DNA of 64,000 nucleotides from SSSZ01 sp016790965 (GCA_016790965.1 JAEUNZ010000031.1:124001-188000), one strand, 5' to 3'; positions 26,504-35,980 are shown, counted from the first letter of the stretch. Notes: generated by a model from the sequence alone, not told the origin. Made by a program: numbers and translations.

Positions 26504-27712
26504 ATGACCTCGTCGATCTTTGCCGCGGTGGAGATGGCCCCGCGTGACCCCATCCTCGGCCTGAACGAAGCCTTCAATGCCGATTCCCGCAGCACCAAGG
26601 TCAACCTTGGCGTCGGCGTCTACTTCGACGACAACGGCAAGATCCCCCTCCTCGCTGCCGTCAAGGCCGCCGAAGACGTCCGCGTCAAGGCCGCCCTACC
26701 CCGCGGCTACCAGCCCATCGAGGGTAACCCGGCCTACAACCAAGCCGTGCAGAACCTGCTCCTGGGCAAGGAGTCCCCTCTCGTCGCCAACGGCCAGGTG
26801 GTCACCGCCCAGGCCCTCGGCGGCACCGGTGCGCTGAAAATCGGTGCCGACTACCTGAAGCGCCTGAACCCGGATGCCAAGGTCTACATCAGTGATCCCT
26901 CCTGGGAGAACCATCGCGCCCTGTTCGAATCCGCCGGTTTCGTGGTCGAGAACTACCCCTACTACGATGCTGCCACCCGCGGCGTGAACTTCGCCGGCAT
27001 GAAGGATTGCCTGGGCGGCCTGCCCGCCGGCTCCATCATCGTGCTGCATGCCTGCTGCCACAACCCCACCGGCGCCGATCTCTCCGACGCCCAGTGGGCC
27101 GAAGTGGTCGGCCTGTGCAAGGAGCGCGGCCTGGTGCCCTTCCTCGACATGGCCTACCAGGGCTTCGCCGACGGTATCGACGCCGATGCCGTGGCGGTCC
27201 GTGCTTTCTCCGCCTCCGGCCTGCAGTTCTTCGCTTCCAGCTCATTCTCCAAGAACTTCTCCCTCTACGGCGAGCGGGTCGGTGCCCTGTCCATCGTCAC
27301 CGCCAGCAAGGAAGAAGCCGGCCGCGTGATGTCCCAGTTGAAGCGTGTCATCCGCACCAACTACTCCAATCCGCCCACCCACGGCGGCGCCCTGGTGGCT
27401 GCCGTGCTCGGTTCCGCCGAACTTCGCGCCCAATGGGAAGCCGAACTGGCGGGCATGCGCGACCGCATCCGCGCCATGCGCACCGGCCTGGTAGACGCCA
27501 TCAAAGCCCAAGGCGTGGCCCAGGATTTCTCCTTCGTGGTCAAGCAGCGCGGCATGTTCTCCTACACCGGGCTGACGGCTCCGCAGGTTGAGCGTATGAA
27601 GGACGAGTTCGGCATCTACGCCGTGTCCACCGGCCGTATCTGTCTGGCCGCACTGAACAGCAAGAACGTGGATTACGTGGCCAAGGCCATCGCCACAGTC
27701 ATCAAGGGCTGA
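26504..27712 (+). CDS. Aspartate/aromatic-amino-acid aminotransferase
   Basis: A class I PLP aminotransferase of 402 aa from the ATG at 26504 (MTSSIFAAVEMAPRDPILGL). This opening is typical of the AspC/TyrB group, which interconverts aspartate or aromatic amino acids with their 2-oxo acids. The PLP lysine lies in SSFSKNFSLYGER and the cofactor-binding Asn and Asp in CCHNPTGAD and LDMAYQGF. Sequence alone does not decide between AspC and TyrB preference. A hairpin follows the stop. Confidence 0.93.
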   Translation: MTSSIFAAVEMAPRDPILGLNEAFNADSRSTKVNLGVGVYFDDNGKIPLLAAVKAAEDVRVKAALPRGYQPIEGNPAYNQAVQNLLLGKESPLVANGQVVTAQALGGTGALKIGADYLKRLNPDAKVYISDPSWENHRALFESAGFVVENYPYYDAATRGVNFAGMKDCLGGLPAGSIIVLHACCHNPTGADLSDAQWAEVVGLCKERGLVPFLDMAYQGFADGIDADAVAVRAFSASGLQFFASSSFSKNFSLYGERVGALSIVTASKEEAGRVMSQLKRVIRTNYSNPPTHGGALVAAVLGSAELRAQWEAELAGMRDRIRAMRTGLVDAIKAQGVAQDFSFVVKQRGMFSYTGLTAPQVERMKDEFGIYAVSTGRICLAALNSKNVDYVAKAIATVIKG

Positions 27713-27723
27713 AGCCCTTGCGG

Positions 27724-27746
27724 GCCGGGGGTACGCCCCCGGCTTT
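27724..27746 (+). terminator. Terminator-like hairpin after the aminotransferase gene
   Basis: GCCGGGGG and CCCCCGGC form a perfect 8-bp stem with a TACG loop, followed by TTT only. It is in the convergent gap with the AsmA-like gene. The stem is strong but the T run is short. Confidence 0.65.
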
Positions 27747-27766
27747 CCACCCCGGGTGGACGCCGT

Positions 27767-29473
27767 TCAGCGCCCCGCAGCAGCCGTCAGATCGGGCAAT
27801 TCCCCCGAAATCCTCACCGGCACGCGAACCGTCGACACGGTACTCTGGATCGCCACGGTTGCCGCCCCCGTAACCTTGCCGCCAGCTCCCGCGGTAAATT
27901 GCCCCTCGGCAGACATCAGTCCAGCGGTCAGCTTGAAGTCGCTGCCGCTCACCTGGCCGCCACCGAAACGCAGGAAACCCTTCAGCGTATCGAACTTGGT
28001 CTGGCCGCTGCGCGTCGAGCGCCCGGCACCACGCCGGGCGGCCTCACCCAGATCAAGGCCTTGCAGGGCGCCCCGGCTCAATTCGATGTCCATCGTCCCT
28101 TCCAGAACACCTCCCAGGCCGGCCCAATCCTGAGCCACACCGCGCAGCTTCGCATTGCCCCCCAGATCGCCGGCGATCTTGAGGGGAGGCCCGAAAAGCT
28201 CCGCTGCGCGGCCTGCATTGAGGCGCTGGAGGGCCAGGTCCACCGCCACCGCCAGGCCACTGGACCAGTCCAGCAGTACGTTGCCACGCATCAGGCCACC
28301 GAGGAAGGCCGTGTCGACATCCTGCAGAACGAGCTTGCCCTTCCGGAGCAAACCCTTGGCCTGCAGGGACTCGAAGACGTAAGGCTTCTCCGGTAGAGGC
28401 TTCCAGCCGTGGGCCTCGACGGAAAGGGCTAGACCGAGCGCCGAAGGAAGCCCCTCGACGGTCAGGCTACGATCCTCGCTGCGCAGGCTCAGTTTTTCGA
28501 GGCCCCCCCCTTGTTTGAAGTGCACTTCGCCGCCCAAACCTTCCAGGCCGCCTCCGGCGACCACCAGCGCCGCATGCTTAAGCGTCGCGTGGGTGAGGAT
28601 TAGACCGGAAGCGGCGCCGGAAGGAGCCGCAACCAAGGCGGCGAGTTGATCGGCGGAAAAACGCAGCCCGACCATCTCGACCCCGGCCAAGGTCTTGGGG
28701 CCGCTGCCGAAAAGGGCAAAGGGCGAGGACAGGCGGATTTCCGCGATGCGGGACTCGCCCTGGGATCCCACGCTCACCCCTTGGATGGCGAGTCCGGGAG
28801 ACGGTGACAGGCTGAAGCCGATGTTGTCGACCTTGACGGGCGCGACGAAAGCCCGGGCCAGCGCAGCTTCGACATCCTGCCGATAGCTGTTGTAGGGAAA
28901 CAGGAACAGCGCCAGAAAAGCTGCCGCCAGAAGTCCCACAATGCAGGCCACCACCATGCCCGGCTTGATGCGAAGAGGGGGGCGAGCAGGCTCGACCGTA
29001 CTTTCGCTGATGGTCAGGGCCCCAGACAGTTTGGCGATCAGGCTGCGTTCTTCTTCCTCTTCGTCGGATGTCTCGGACGGCACTGCCGACCGCCCAAAGG
29101 TGGAAAAGACACTGGGAATCGAGCCACTGTCGCTGGCCTGGGGCTGCGACTGAGGACCGGACCCTTCCCGCGGGCCGAAGGTGGAAAACTGCGACGCGGG
29201 CGCGAGGGCCGCCCGTTCGGCGATCTTGCGCTTGGCTTCTTCCCACACCGAAGCCGCTTCCAGCACCGGAGCGATGAACCCCCCCTCCTCCAACTCGCTC
29301 AGGGACTGCTCGACCATCTTCGGATTGCCGATCTTGGTGGCCAACTCGCCCACGGTCAGCTTGCCGTCGACCTGGACGAGCACCATGCGCAGATTGCGCT
29401 GCACCACCCGCGTGCTCTGGCGGACCGCTTCGTCGCCACTGGGGGTCTTGGCGTAAATGAGGTTCTGATCCAT
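27767..29473 (-). CDS. AsmA-like membrane protein with cytoplasmic N-terminal domain
   Basis: A 568-aa protein of unknown function. Residues 1-75 form a predicted winged-helix-like domain (LTVGELATKIGNPKMVEQSL). Residues 90-165 are a low-complexity linker holding the motif FSTFG twice (96-100 and 123-127). One membrane segment lies at about 173-192, and the remaining 370 residues resemble the periplasmic beta-rich repeats of AsmA-type lipid-transport proteins. The combination of a cytoplasmic sensor-like domain with an AsmA-like domain is unusual. It is convergent with the aminotransferase and lies just upstream of tRNA-Asn on the other strand. Confidence 0.6.
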   Translation of the reverse strand: MDQNLIYAKTPSGDEAVRQSTRVVQRNLRMVLVQVDGKLTVGELATKIGNPKMVEQSLSELEEGGFIAPVLEAASVWEEAKRKIAERAALAPASQFSTFGPREGSGPQSQPQASDSGSIPSVFSTFGRSAVPSETSDEEEEERSLIAKLSGALTISESTVEPARPPLRIKPGMVVACIVGLLAAAFLALFLFPYNSYRQDVEAALARAFVAPVKVDNIGFSLSPSPGLAIQGVSVGSQGESRIAEIRLSSPFALFGSGPKTLAGVEMVGLRFSADQLAALVAAPSGAASGLILTHATLKHAALVVAGGGLEGLGGEVHFKQGGGLEKLSLRSEDRSLTVEGLPSALGLALSVEAHGWKPLPEKPYVFESLQAKGLLRKGKLVLQDVDTAFLGGLMRGNVLLDWSSGLAVAVDLALQRLNAGRAAELFGPPLKIAGDLGGNAKLRGVAQDWAGLGGVLEGTMDIELSRGALQGLDLGEAARRGAGRSTRSGQTKFDTLKGFLRFGGGQVSGSDFKLTAGLMSAEGQFTAGAGGKVTGAATVAIQSTVSTVRVPVRISGELPDLTAAAGR

Positions 29474-29510
29474 CGTATCCCTATAAACCCTGCTTTATTC
29501 TCGCGTTTGC

Positions 29511-29539
29511 TTGACTGGCTTGGTTCCAGCGACTAATAT
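29511..29539 (+). promoter_or_regulatory. Sigma-70 promoter of tRNA-Asn
   Basis: TTGACT (29511-29516) and TAATAT (29534-29539) are separated by 17 bases, and the tRNA begins 12 bases later. A near-consensus promoter is expected for a stable RNA gene. Confidence 0.85.
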
Positions 29540-29551
29540 GCGCGCCTCGAT

Positions 29552-29627
29552 TCCCCGATAGCTCAGTCGGTAGAGCGCCGGACTGTTAATCCGTAGGTCC
29601 CTGGTTCGAGCCCAGGTCGGGGAGCCA
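29552..29627 (+). tRNA. tRNA-Asn (GTT)
   Basis: A 76-nt tRNA with all arms visible: acceptor TCCCCGA pairing with TCGGGGA, the D-loop GCTCAGTCGGTAGAGC, anticodon GTT at 29585-29587 within CTGTTAA, the TTCGAGC T-loop and an encoded CCA end. It has its own promoter and terminator. Confidence 0.98.
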
Positions 29628-29644
29628 AGTCTTTCAAGCACTTA

Positions 29645-29669
29645 GCCCGTGAACTTCACGGGCTTTTTT
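29645..29669 (+). terminator. Rho-independent terminator of tRNA-Asn
   Basis: GCCCGTGAA and TTCACGGGC form a perfect 9-bp stem with a one-base centre, followed by six T. It lies 17 bases after the tRNA. The next 126 bases, up to the selO stop, hold nothing recognisable. Confidence 0.92.
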
Positions 29670-29795
29670 GCTTTCGGCCGATTATAACTGCATTTTCCCG
29701 TCCTGCCGCGCAAGGGGGGCCGGGGAAGCCGCTGCTGCTGTGTCGCTTGCGACACAGACACCGCCCGCGGCCGGGGCCAGTGTCCAGTCTCTGCA

Positions 29796-31292
29796 TCAGG
29801 TTCCGCAGAACGTCTGGTAGGCGGAGGTGAATGCCGCGGGCGCTGGTTGGGCATAGCTTTCGTCCCCGCAGCGTTCCTCCCAGGGCCGCGCGAGGACTCC
29901 TTCGAGGCGCCGGAACGGTCCCAGATCGCCTCGCTCCACCGCAGCCTCGAGCACCTCCTCGACCCGTTGATTGCGCGGGATATAGCAGGGGTTCGCCCGA
30001 TGCATCGCCGCAAGAGATATTCCCCCCTTCCCCCCCCGCCGCCGTTGCCAACGCTGCTTCCAGGCCTCCACCACAGCCGCCGAGCCGACCCGGGCCTCCA
30101 GGGCTCCCGATTGGCCACGAAGCTCGTCACAAAGCGCCCGGAAGCCCAGGGTGAAATCGCACCGCGCCACCTTAAGAAGATCGAGGAAGTCCCGCACAAG
30201 CATGCCGTCGTCGTCAAAATCCCCGACGGGGTCAAGGCCGAGCTTGGGGCGGAAGACGGCTAGCCAACGCTCCTCCAGCCACCCCGGAAAGGACTCCAGA
30301 ATGCGGTTGGCGGCTTCCACCGCACGATCCTCGTCGGCATCGAGCAGGGGCAGCAGGGCTTCCGCCAGCCGGGTCAGATTCCAGCGGGCGATACCACCCT
30401 GCCGACCGTAGGCATAGCGCCCTTCGGTGTCGATGGAACTGAAGACTGCGTTCGGGTGGTAGGCCTCCATGAAGGCGCAGGGACCGTAGTCGATGGTCTC
30501 GCCGGAAATGCTCATATTGTCCGTATTCATCACGCCATGGATGAAGCCGACCCCCAGCCAGCGCGCCACCAGGTCGGCCTGCCGCCGGGCGACACCCTCC
30601 AGGAAGGCGACATAGGGTGATTCTCTGCCCTGGATCTCGGGATAGTGCCGGGCAATGGCATAGTCCGCCAACTGCCGGACCGCCTCGGCGCCGCGATGGG
30701 CCGCGAAGAATTCGAAGGTGCCGATGCGCAGGTGGCTTGCGGCTACCCGGGTCAGAACCGCCCCCGGCAGCGGCCTATCCCGTTGGACGGTGTCGCCGCT
30801 AGCCACCACGGCGAGCGTCTGCGTCGTGGGAATACCCAGGACGGCCATGGCCTGCCCGACCAGATATTCGCGCAGGGCCGGCCCCAGGGCGCATTTGCCG
30901 TCGCCTCGACGCGAAAAGGGCGTGCGGCCCGAACCTTTCAGAGCGATGTCCCGGCGCTGGCCGTGGCGGTCCAGGACTTCCCCCAGCAGCAGGGCGCGAC
31001 CGTCACCCAACTGGGGCGAAAAATGGCCGAATTGGTGTCCCGCGTAGGCCTGGGCCAAGGGCGCCGCCCCGGCTGGAACAGTGTTCCCCGCCAGAACGGC
31101 CAGGCCTTCGGGCGTCCCGAACCAGCCGGTATCCAGCCCCAGTTCCTGCCCCAGGGCCTCGTTGAGGATGAGCAGATGCGGCGTGGGCACTGCCGTCGGC
31201 TGCCAGGGAGCGTAAAACCCCTGCAAATCCCGGGCGTAGGTGTTGTCGAAGGCGAACAGCCCGGACAAGGAAGGGGCAAGAGGTGAATTCAC
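29796..31292 (-). CDS. selO: Protein adenylyltransferase SelO (YdiU)
   Basis: SelO is a pseudokinase-fold enzyme that transfers AMP from ATP to Ser/Thr/Tyr of target proteins in redox homeostasis. The 498-aa protein has AYAGHQFGHFSPQLGDGRA, the ALKGSGRTPFSRRGDGK nucleotide-binding segment and the GVMNTDNMSISG metal-binding Asn/Asp motif. Bacterial SelO normally has no selenocysteine but keeps a cysteine near the C-terminus, and this protein ends AYQTFCGT. It is divergent from mutS. Confidence 0.95.
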   Translation of the reverse strand: MNSPLAPSLSGLFAFDNTYARDLQGFYAPWQPTAVPTPHLLILNEALGQELGLDTGWFGTPEGLAVLAGNTVPAGAAPLAQAYAGHQFGHFSPQLGDGRALLLGEVLDRHGQRRDIALKGSGRTPFSRRGDGKCALGPALREYLVGQAMAVLGIPTTQTLAVVASGDTVQRDRPLPGAVLTRVAASHLRIGTFEFFAAHRGAEAVRQLADYAIARHYPEIQGRESPYVAFLEGVARRQADLVARWLGVGFIHGVMNTDNMSISGETIDYGPCAFMEAYHPNAVFSSIDTEGRYAYGRQGGIARWNLTRLAEALLPLLDADEDRAVEAANRILESFPGWLEERWLAVFRPKLGLDPVGDFDDDGMLVRDFLDLLKVARCDFTLGFRALCDELRGQSGALEARVGSAAVVEAWKQRWQRRRGGKGGISLAAMHRANPCYIPRNQRVEEVLEAAVERGDLGPFRRLEGVLARPWEERCGDESYAQPAPAAFTSAYQTFCGT

Positions 31293-31426
31293 GGCGTTCC
31301 CGCATTTTGGCGCGCCGGTTCGACTTCACGGCGCTGCCGATGGTTCCACCGCAGGCGGCAATCGAAGACAATAGCGCCCTCGCCCTGCCGCCGCCGCCCT
31401 GGCGCGCCGAACTCTTCCCCGCCGCC

Positions 31427-34027
31427 ATGTCCCTCTCGCCTTCCGACGCCGCCGACAGCGCCTTCGCCCAGCACACCCCGATGATGCGCCAATACCTGGC
31501 GCTCAAGGCGCAACATCCCGGCACCCTGTTGTTCTACCGCATGGGGGATTTCTACGAGCTGTTTTTCGATGACGCCGAGAAAGCTGCCCGCCTGCTCGAC
31601 ATCACCCTCACCACTCGCGGCCAGAGCGCCGGGCAGCCGATCAAGATGGCGGGCGTGCCCTTCCATGCCCTGGAGCCCTACCTCGCCAAGTTGGTCCGCC
31701 TGGGTGAATCGGCGGTCATCTGTGAGCAGATCGGCGATCCGGCGACCAGCAAGGGGCCCGTCGAGCGGGCCGTCTCGCGCATCGTCACCCCGGGGACTCT
31801 GACCGAAGCGGCGCTCCTGGACGACAAGCGCGACACCTGGCTCCTGGCCCTCGCCCAACACCGCCACATCGTGGGGCTTGCCCGTCTCAATCTGGCGAGC
31901 GGCGATTTCCTGCTGACCGAGATCCCGGCCGATCAGGTCGGCGCCAGCCTAGAGCGTATCCGTCCGGCGGAAATCTTGCTGCCCGAAGGTCTGGAGATTC
32001 GCCTCTCGCTGGACGGCGTCGCCCTGACCCGGCAGGCGGACTGGCATTTCGACGCCGACTCTGCCCGTCGTGAGCTGTGCAGCCATTTTCAGGTCGCTTC
32101 CCTGGCCGGTTTCGGCGCCGACGGTCTGCGGCCGGCGGTGGCCGCCGCGGGGGCGCTTCTGCACTATGCCCGCGCCACCCAGGCCGGAGCCCTGCCCCAT
32201 GTGCGCGCCCTGACCGTGGAGCTCGAGGGCGACTACCTGGGCCTGGATTCCGCCACCCGGCGCAATCTGGAACTCACCGAGACCCTACGGGGCCAGCCTT
32301 CGCCCACGCTCTTCTCCCTCCTGGACCGTTGCGTCAGTGGCATGGGGTCCCGCCTCCTGCGCCACACCCTGCATCATCCCCTGCGGGACAGAAGCCTGCC
32401 GGCAGCGCGCCATCAGGCGGTGGCGAACCTGTTGGAAGATTATGGTCGCCGGGCCGGCGAGCTGCGCCGGGAATTGCGCGGCTTCGCCGACGTGGAGCGC
32501 ATTGCCGGCCGTATCGCGCTGGGCAGCGCCCGCCCCCGGGATCTTTCCGGCCTGCGCGATTCCCTGACTCGCCTGCCGGCCCTGGTGGCGCCTCTGGCCG
32601 ACGGCACGGCCCCCCTACTGGAAACCCTGGCGGCAGACCTCAGCCAGCCCGATGAGGCGCTGTCCCTGTTGCTCGCCGCCCTGCTGCCCGATCCGGCAGC
32701 CCAGATCCGCGACGGCGGGGTCATGGCCACGGGTTTCGACGCCGAACTGGACGAGCTGCGCTCCCTGAACGACAACTGCGGCAGCTACCTGCTCGATCTG
32801 GAGGCGCGGGAAAGAGAACGGACGGGGATCGCCAGCCTCAAGGTCGAATACAACAAGGTGCATGGCTTTTATATCGAGGTCACCCACGCCAACGCAAGCA
32901 AGGTGCCGGACGACTACCGCCGCCGCCAGACCCTCAAGAACGCCGAGCGCTACATCACCCCTGAGCTGAAAAGCTTCGAAGACAAGGCCTTGTCGGCCCA
33001 GGAGCGCGCCCTGGCGCGGGAGAAACTGCTCTACGACAGGCTTCTCGGCCAGTTGCAACCCTTCGTCCCCCGCTTTCTGGCCATCGCCCGGGCCGTGGCC
33101 CATCTCGACCTGCTGTCCGCCTTCGCCGACGTCGCCCTCAAGTACGACTGGTCCTGCCCTCGCTTCGTCGCCGAGAGCCTCGTCAAGATTGAAGCCGGTC
33201 GTCACCCGGTGGTCGAAGGAGAGCTGGCCGGCCGGGCCGAATCCTTCATCGCCAATGACCTCGCCCTGGCGCCGGAGCGCCGCCTGCTTCTCATCACCGG
33301 CCCCAACATGGGGGGCAAGAGTACCTACATGCGCCAGACGGCCATCATCGCCCTACTCGCCCACATGGGCTGCTTCGTCCCCGCCAAGCGCGCAGAGTTG
33401 GGGCCCCTGGACCGCATCTTCACGCGCATCGGCGCTTCCGACGACCTGGCCTCCGGTCGCTCCACCTTCATGGTCGAAATGACCGAGGCGGCGGCCATCC
33501 TGCACCACGCGACGCCCAACAGCCTAGTGCTCATGGACGAAATCGGCCGCGGCACCTCCACTTTCGACGGTTTGGCCCTAGCCTTCGCCATCCTGCGTCA
33601 TCTCGTCGAGAAAAACCGCAGCCTGACCCTCTTTGCTACCCACTATTTCGAACTGACGCGGCTTTCCCACGAATACCCCGAACTGGCCAACGTCCACCTG
33701 GGCGCCGTAGAGCACGGTGAGCGCATCGTCTTTCTGCACGCCGTCGAGGAAGGCCCCGCCAACCAGAGCTACGGCATCCAGGTTGCAGCCCTGGCCGGTA
33801 TCCCGGCCCCGGTCCTGCGCGCCGCCCGCCGGCAGTTGCGGGAGTTCGAGCAGCGGGCCGCCATCGATCCGCTGCAGCCGGACCTCTTCGCCGGGGTCGC
33901 TCCCGAACCGGAAGCGCCCCCAACCGCTCATCCCGCCCTGGAGCACCTGGGGAACATCGATCCGGACCGCATGAGCCCCCGCGAAGCCCTGGAAGCCCTC
34001 TACGCGCTCAAGGCCCTTCTGCCATGA
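31427..34027 (+). CDS. mutS: DNA mismatch repair protein MutS
   Basis: MutS recognises mismatches and starts repair with MutL. From the ATG at 31427 (MSLSPSDAADSAF) the protein is 866 aa, close to the E. coli length. The mismatch-reading motif FYRMGDFYELF lies near residue 40, and the ATPase domain has Walker A GPNMGGKST with K631 and Walker B LVLMDEIGRGTS. The in-frame region back to 31283 is proline-rich, overlaps selO and does not fit the family. The stop overlaps the next gene by 4 bases. Confidence 0.97.
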   Translation: MSLSPSDAADSAFAQHTPMMRQYLALKAQHPGTLLFYRMGDFYELFFDDAEKAARLLDITLTTRGQSAGQPIKMAGVPFHALEPYLAKLVRLGESAVICEQIGDPATSKGPVERAVSRIVTPGTLTEAALLDDKRDTWLLALAQHRHIVGLARLNLASGDFLLTEIPADQVGASLERIRPAEILLPEGLEIRLSLDGVALTRQADWHFDADSARRELCSHFQVASLAGFGADGLRPAVAAAGALLHYARATQAGALPHVRALTVELEGDYLGLDSATRRNLELTETLRGQPSPTLFSLLDRCVSGMGSRLLRHTLHHPLRDRSLPAARHQAVANLLEDYGRRAGELRRELRGFADVERIAGRIALGSARPRDLSGLRDSLTRLPALVAPLADGTAPLLETLAADLSQPDEALSLLLAALLPDPAAQIRDGGVMATGFDAELDELRSLNDNCGSYLLDLEARERERTGIASLKVEYNKVHGFYIEVTHANASKVPDDYRRRQTLKNAERYITPELKSFEDKALSAQERALAREKLLYDRLLGQLQPFVPRFLAIARAVAHLDLLSAFADVALKYDWSCPRFVAESLVKIEAGRHPVVEGELAGRAESFIANDLALAPERRLLLITGPNMGGKSTYMRQTAIIALLAHMGCFVPAKRAELGPLDRIFTRIGASDDLASGRSTFMVEMTEAAAILHHATPNSLVLMDEIGRGTSTFDGLALAFAILRHLVEKNRSLTLFATHYFELTRLSHEYPELANVHLGAVEHGERIVFLHAVEEGPANQSYGIQVAALAGIPAPVLRAARRQLREFEQRAAIDPLQPDLFAGVAPEPEAPPTAHPALEHLGNIDPDRMSPREALEALYALKALLP

Positions 34028-34977
34028 AGGCTGGCCTGGCCGTGCTGCTCCTCGCCGGGGCGCTCGCGGCCCGGGCTGAACCCTGGTCTTTCGCCGTCAT
34101 CGGCGATACCCCCTATTCTGAATACGAGCGGCGCGAACTGCCCGCCCTCCTGGCTGCCGCCGCCGAATCCGGCGCCCGTTTCGTCCTGCACGCGGGGGAC
34201 ATAAAACGGGGGCGGGATCCCTGCGACGACGCGGTTTACGCGGATCGTCTAGCCCTCTTTCAGGCCTCGCCCATCCCCCTGATCTTCGCCCCCGGCGACA
34301 ACGAATGGAGCGATTGCGCCCGCCTTTCCGCCGGTGCCTACTCCCCGGAAGAACGCCTGACTCGCCTGCGCGCCCTGTTCTGGAAAGACGACTCCACTCT
34401 GGGAAGGACGAAACGCCGCCTGGAGCGGCAGATGCCGGATTTTCCTGAGCACAGCCGCTTGCGCGAGGACGGGGTGCTCTTTGTCAGCCTCAACGTGCCC
34501 GGGGACGACAACCGGCGCGGGGTGCATCCGCGCCCGCCGGCGAGTTTCACGGCGCGCGACGGGGCGATCCGGCGCTGGTTACGGGAATCCTTCGCCCTCG
34601 CCCGCCGGGATGGCTTGCTTGGCCTGGTCGTCCTGATGCAGGCGGACCCGGGTCTTGAAAGTTTCCGTCGGGGCATTCCACGGCGCGGATTCGCGAGCCT
34701 TCTGCGCACCCTGAGCGAAGAAGCGGCGAGCTTCTCGGGCAGCGTGCTCCTGATCCACGGCGACGGGCACCGTCACCGCATCGACCGCCCCATGAAGGAC
34801 TTGGCCGGAAAGACCCTGCTGACTCGACTCGAAACCTACGGTTACCCGGAATTGGGTTGGGTCCGGGTCACCGTCGACCCGAACGCCGCGGGTGTGTTCC
34901 GCTTCGAATCGAGGCCCTGGAAAGACTCACCCAGCACGCAACGCTGGGCATTGATGGGATTTCTCGGCCTGCGTTGA
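34024..34977 (+). CDS. Exported metallophosphoesterase-like protein
   Basis: A 317-aa protein with a signal peptide (about 1-18). The calcineurin-like phosphoesterase motifs are recognisable: FAVIGDTPYS, HAGDIKRG, FAPGDNEW and, near the end, LIHGDGHRHRID, which supply Asp, Asn and His metal ligands. A periplasmic phosphatase or nuclease role is likely, but the substrate is unknown. ATGA overlap with mutS means it is translated from the mutS message; no functional link to mismatch repair is implied. Confidence 0.75.
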   Translation: MKAGLAVLLLAGALAARAEPWSFAVIGDTPYSEYERRELPALLAAAAESGARFVLHAGDIKRGRDPCDDAVYADRLALFQASPIPLIFAPGDNEWSDCARLSAGAYSPEERLTRLRALFWKDDSTLGRTKRRLERQMPDFPEHSRLREDGVLFVSLNVPGDDNRRGVHPRPPASFTARDGAIRRWLRESFALARRDGLLGLVVLMQADPGLESFRRGIPRRGFASLLRTLSEEAASFSGSVLLIHGDGHRHRIDRPMKDLAGKTLLTRLETYGYPELGWVRVTVDPNAAGVFRFESRPWKDSPSTQRWALMGFLGLR

Positions 34978-35015
34978 GGCAAGGGCCAGCGGCCGCCTCT
35001 TCGGGGGCACCACCG

Positions 35016-35513
35016 TCACTCGTGCTCGCAGTCCTCGCCGTGGTCATGGACGTGGCCATGGCCAACCTCTTCCTCGCTCGCCGATCGCACGGCCGTCACC
35101 GTGCAAGTGAACACTAGGGCCATGCCGGCCAGGGGGTGGTTGCCGTCCAGCACCACCTTGCCGTCGGCAATGTCGGTCACCCTGTAGATGATGAAATCTT
35201 CGTCGTCGGACCCGGCGGGCGCCCCTTCGAACTGCATGCCCACTTCCAGTTCCTTGGGGAAATCTCCCCGGGGCTCCACCTGGACGAGATCGGCATCGTA
35301 ATCGCCGAAGGCCTCGTCCGGCTGCAGCTTCACCTGGACCGACTCGCCGATCCCCTTGCCCTGGAGGGCTTCCTCGATCTTGGGAAAGATGTCGTCGTAG
35401 CCGCCATGGAGATAAACGATGGGCTCCCGCCCCTCGTCCACCACCGCGCCATCCGGATCGGTGACGTGATAGTCGAGCGTGACGACGGTATTGCGGGCGA
35501 CCAAAGCATTCAT
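35016..35513 (-). CDS. slyD: FKBP-type peptidyl-prolyl isomerase SlyD
   Basis: SlyD is a cytoplasmic prolyl isomerase and chaperone that also binds nickel. The 165-aa protein has the FKBP strand VTLDYHVTDPDG, an inserted-flap domain in the middle (about 70-125), and a C-terminal metal-binding tail rich in His, with one Cys (GHGHVHDHGEDCEHE). The tail is shorter than that of E. coli. The start overlaps bcp by 4 bases. Confidence 0.93.
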   Translation of the reverse strand: MNALVARNTVVTLDYHVTDPDGAVVDEGREPIVYLHGGYDDIFPKIEEALQGKGIGESVQVKLQPDEAFGDYDADLVQVEPRGDFPKELEVGMQFEGAPAGSDDEDFIIYRVTDIADGKVVLDGNHPLAGMALVFTCTVTAVRSASEEEVGHGHVHDHGEDCEHE

Positions 35514-35980
35514 GAATCGAGTTCCTTGACGAGACGGAGCACTTCCAGGGCGTGCCCCTTGAAATTGACGTTGTAGAGCGCGTGGCGGATAAAGCCATCG
35601 CCGTCGATGATGAAGGTCGAGCGCGCGATGCAGTGGCGCACCTGACCGTCCACTTCCTTGGCCTGAAGCACGCCGTACAGCGAGCAGACCTCGCCTTCCG
35701 TATCGGCCAGCAGCGACACGCCTATGCCTTCCTTGTCGCGGAATTCAGCGTGCTTCAGGCAGTCGTCCCGGCTGATACCGAAGAGGACGCAATTACGCTC
35801 GTCGAAGTCGAGTTCGTGATCCGAAAAATCCGTTGCTTCAAGCGTACAACCCGGGGTGCCATCCTTGGGGTAAAAAAACAGCACGACTCGCTTGCCTCTA
35901 TAGTCCGTCAGGGAAACGGACTCCATGTCGGCATCGGGCAGGGTAAACCCCGGCGCCTGTTCTCCGGCCTTGAGCTGCAT
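35510..35980 (-). CDS. bcp: Thiol peroxidase Bcp (peroxiredoxin Q)
   Basis: Bcp reduces hydroperoxides. The 156-aa protein has the peroxidatic Cys45 in GTPGCTLEATDF. E. coli Bcp has its resolving cysteine five residues later, but here that position is Thr50 and no cysteine follows within the helix. Resolution must use another cysteine (for example in NCVLFG or VCSLYG) or an external thiol. It is co-transcribed with slyD. Confidence 0.93.
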   Translation of the reverse strand: MQLKAGEQAPGFTLPDADMESVSLTDYRGKRVVLFFYPKDGTPGCTLEATDFSDHELDFDERNCVLFGISRDDCLKHAEFRDKEGIGVSLLADTEGEVCSLYGVLQAKEVDGQVRHCIARSTFIIDGDGFIRHALYNVNFKGHALEVLRLVKELDS

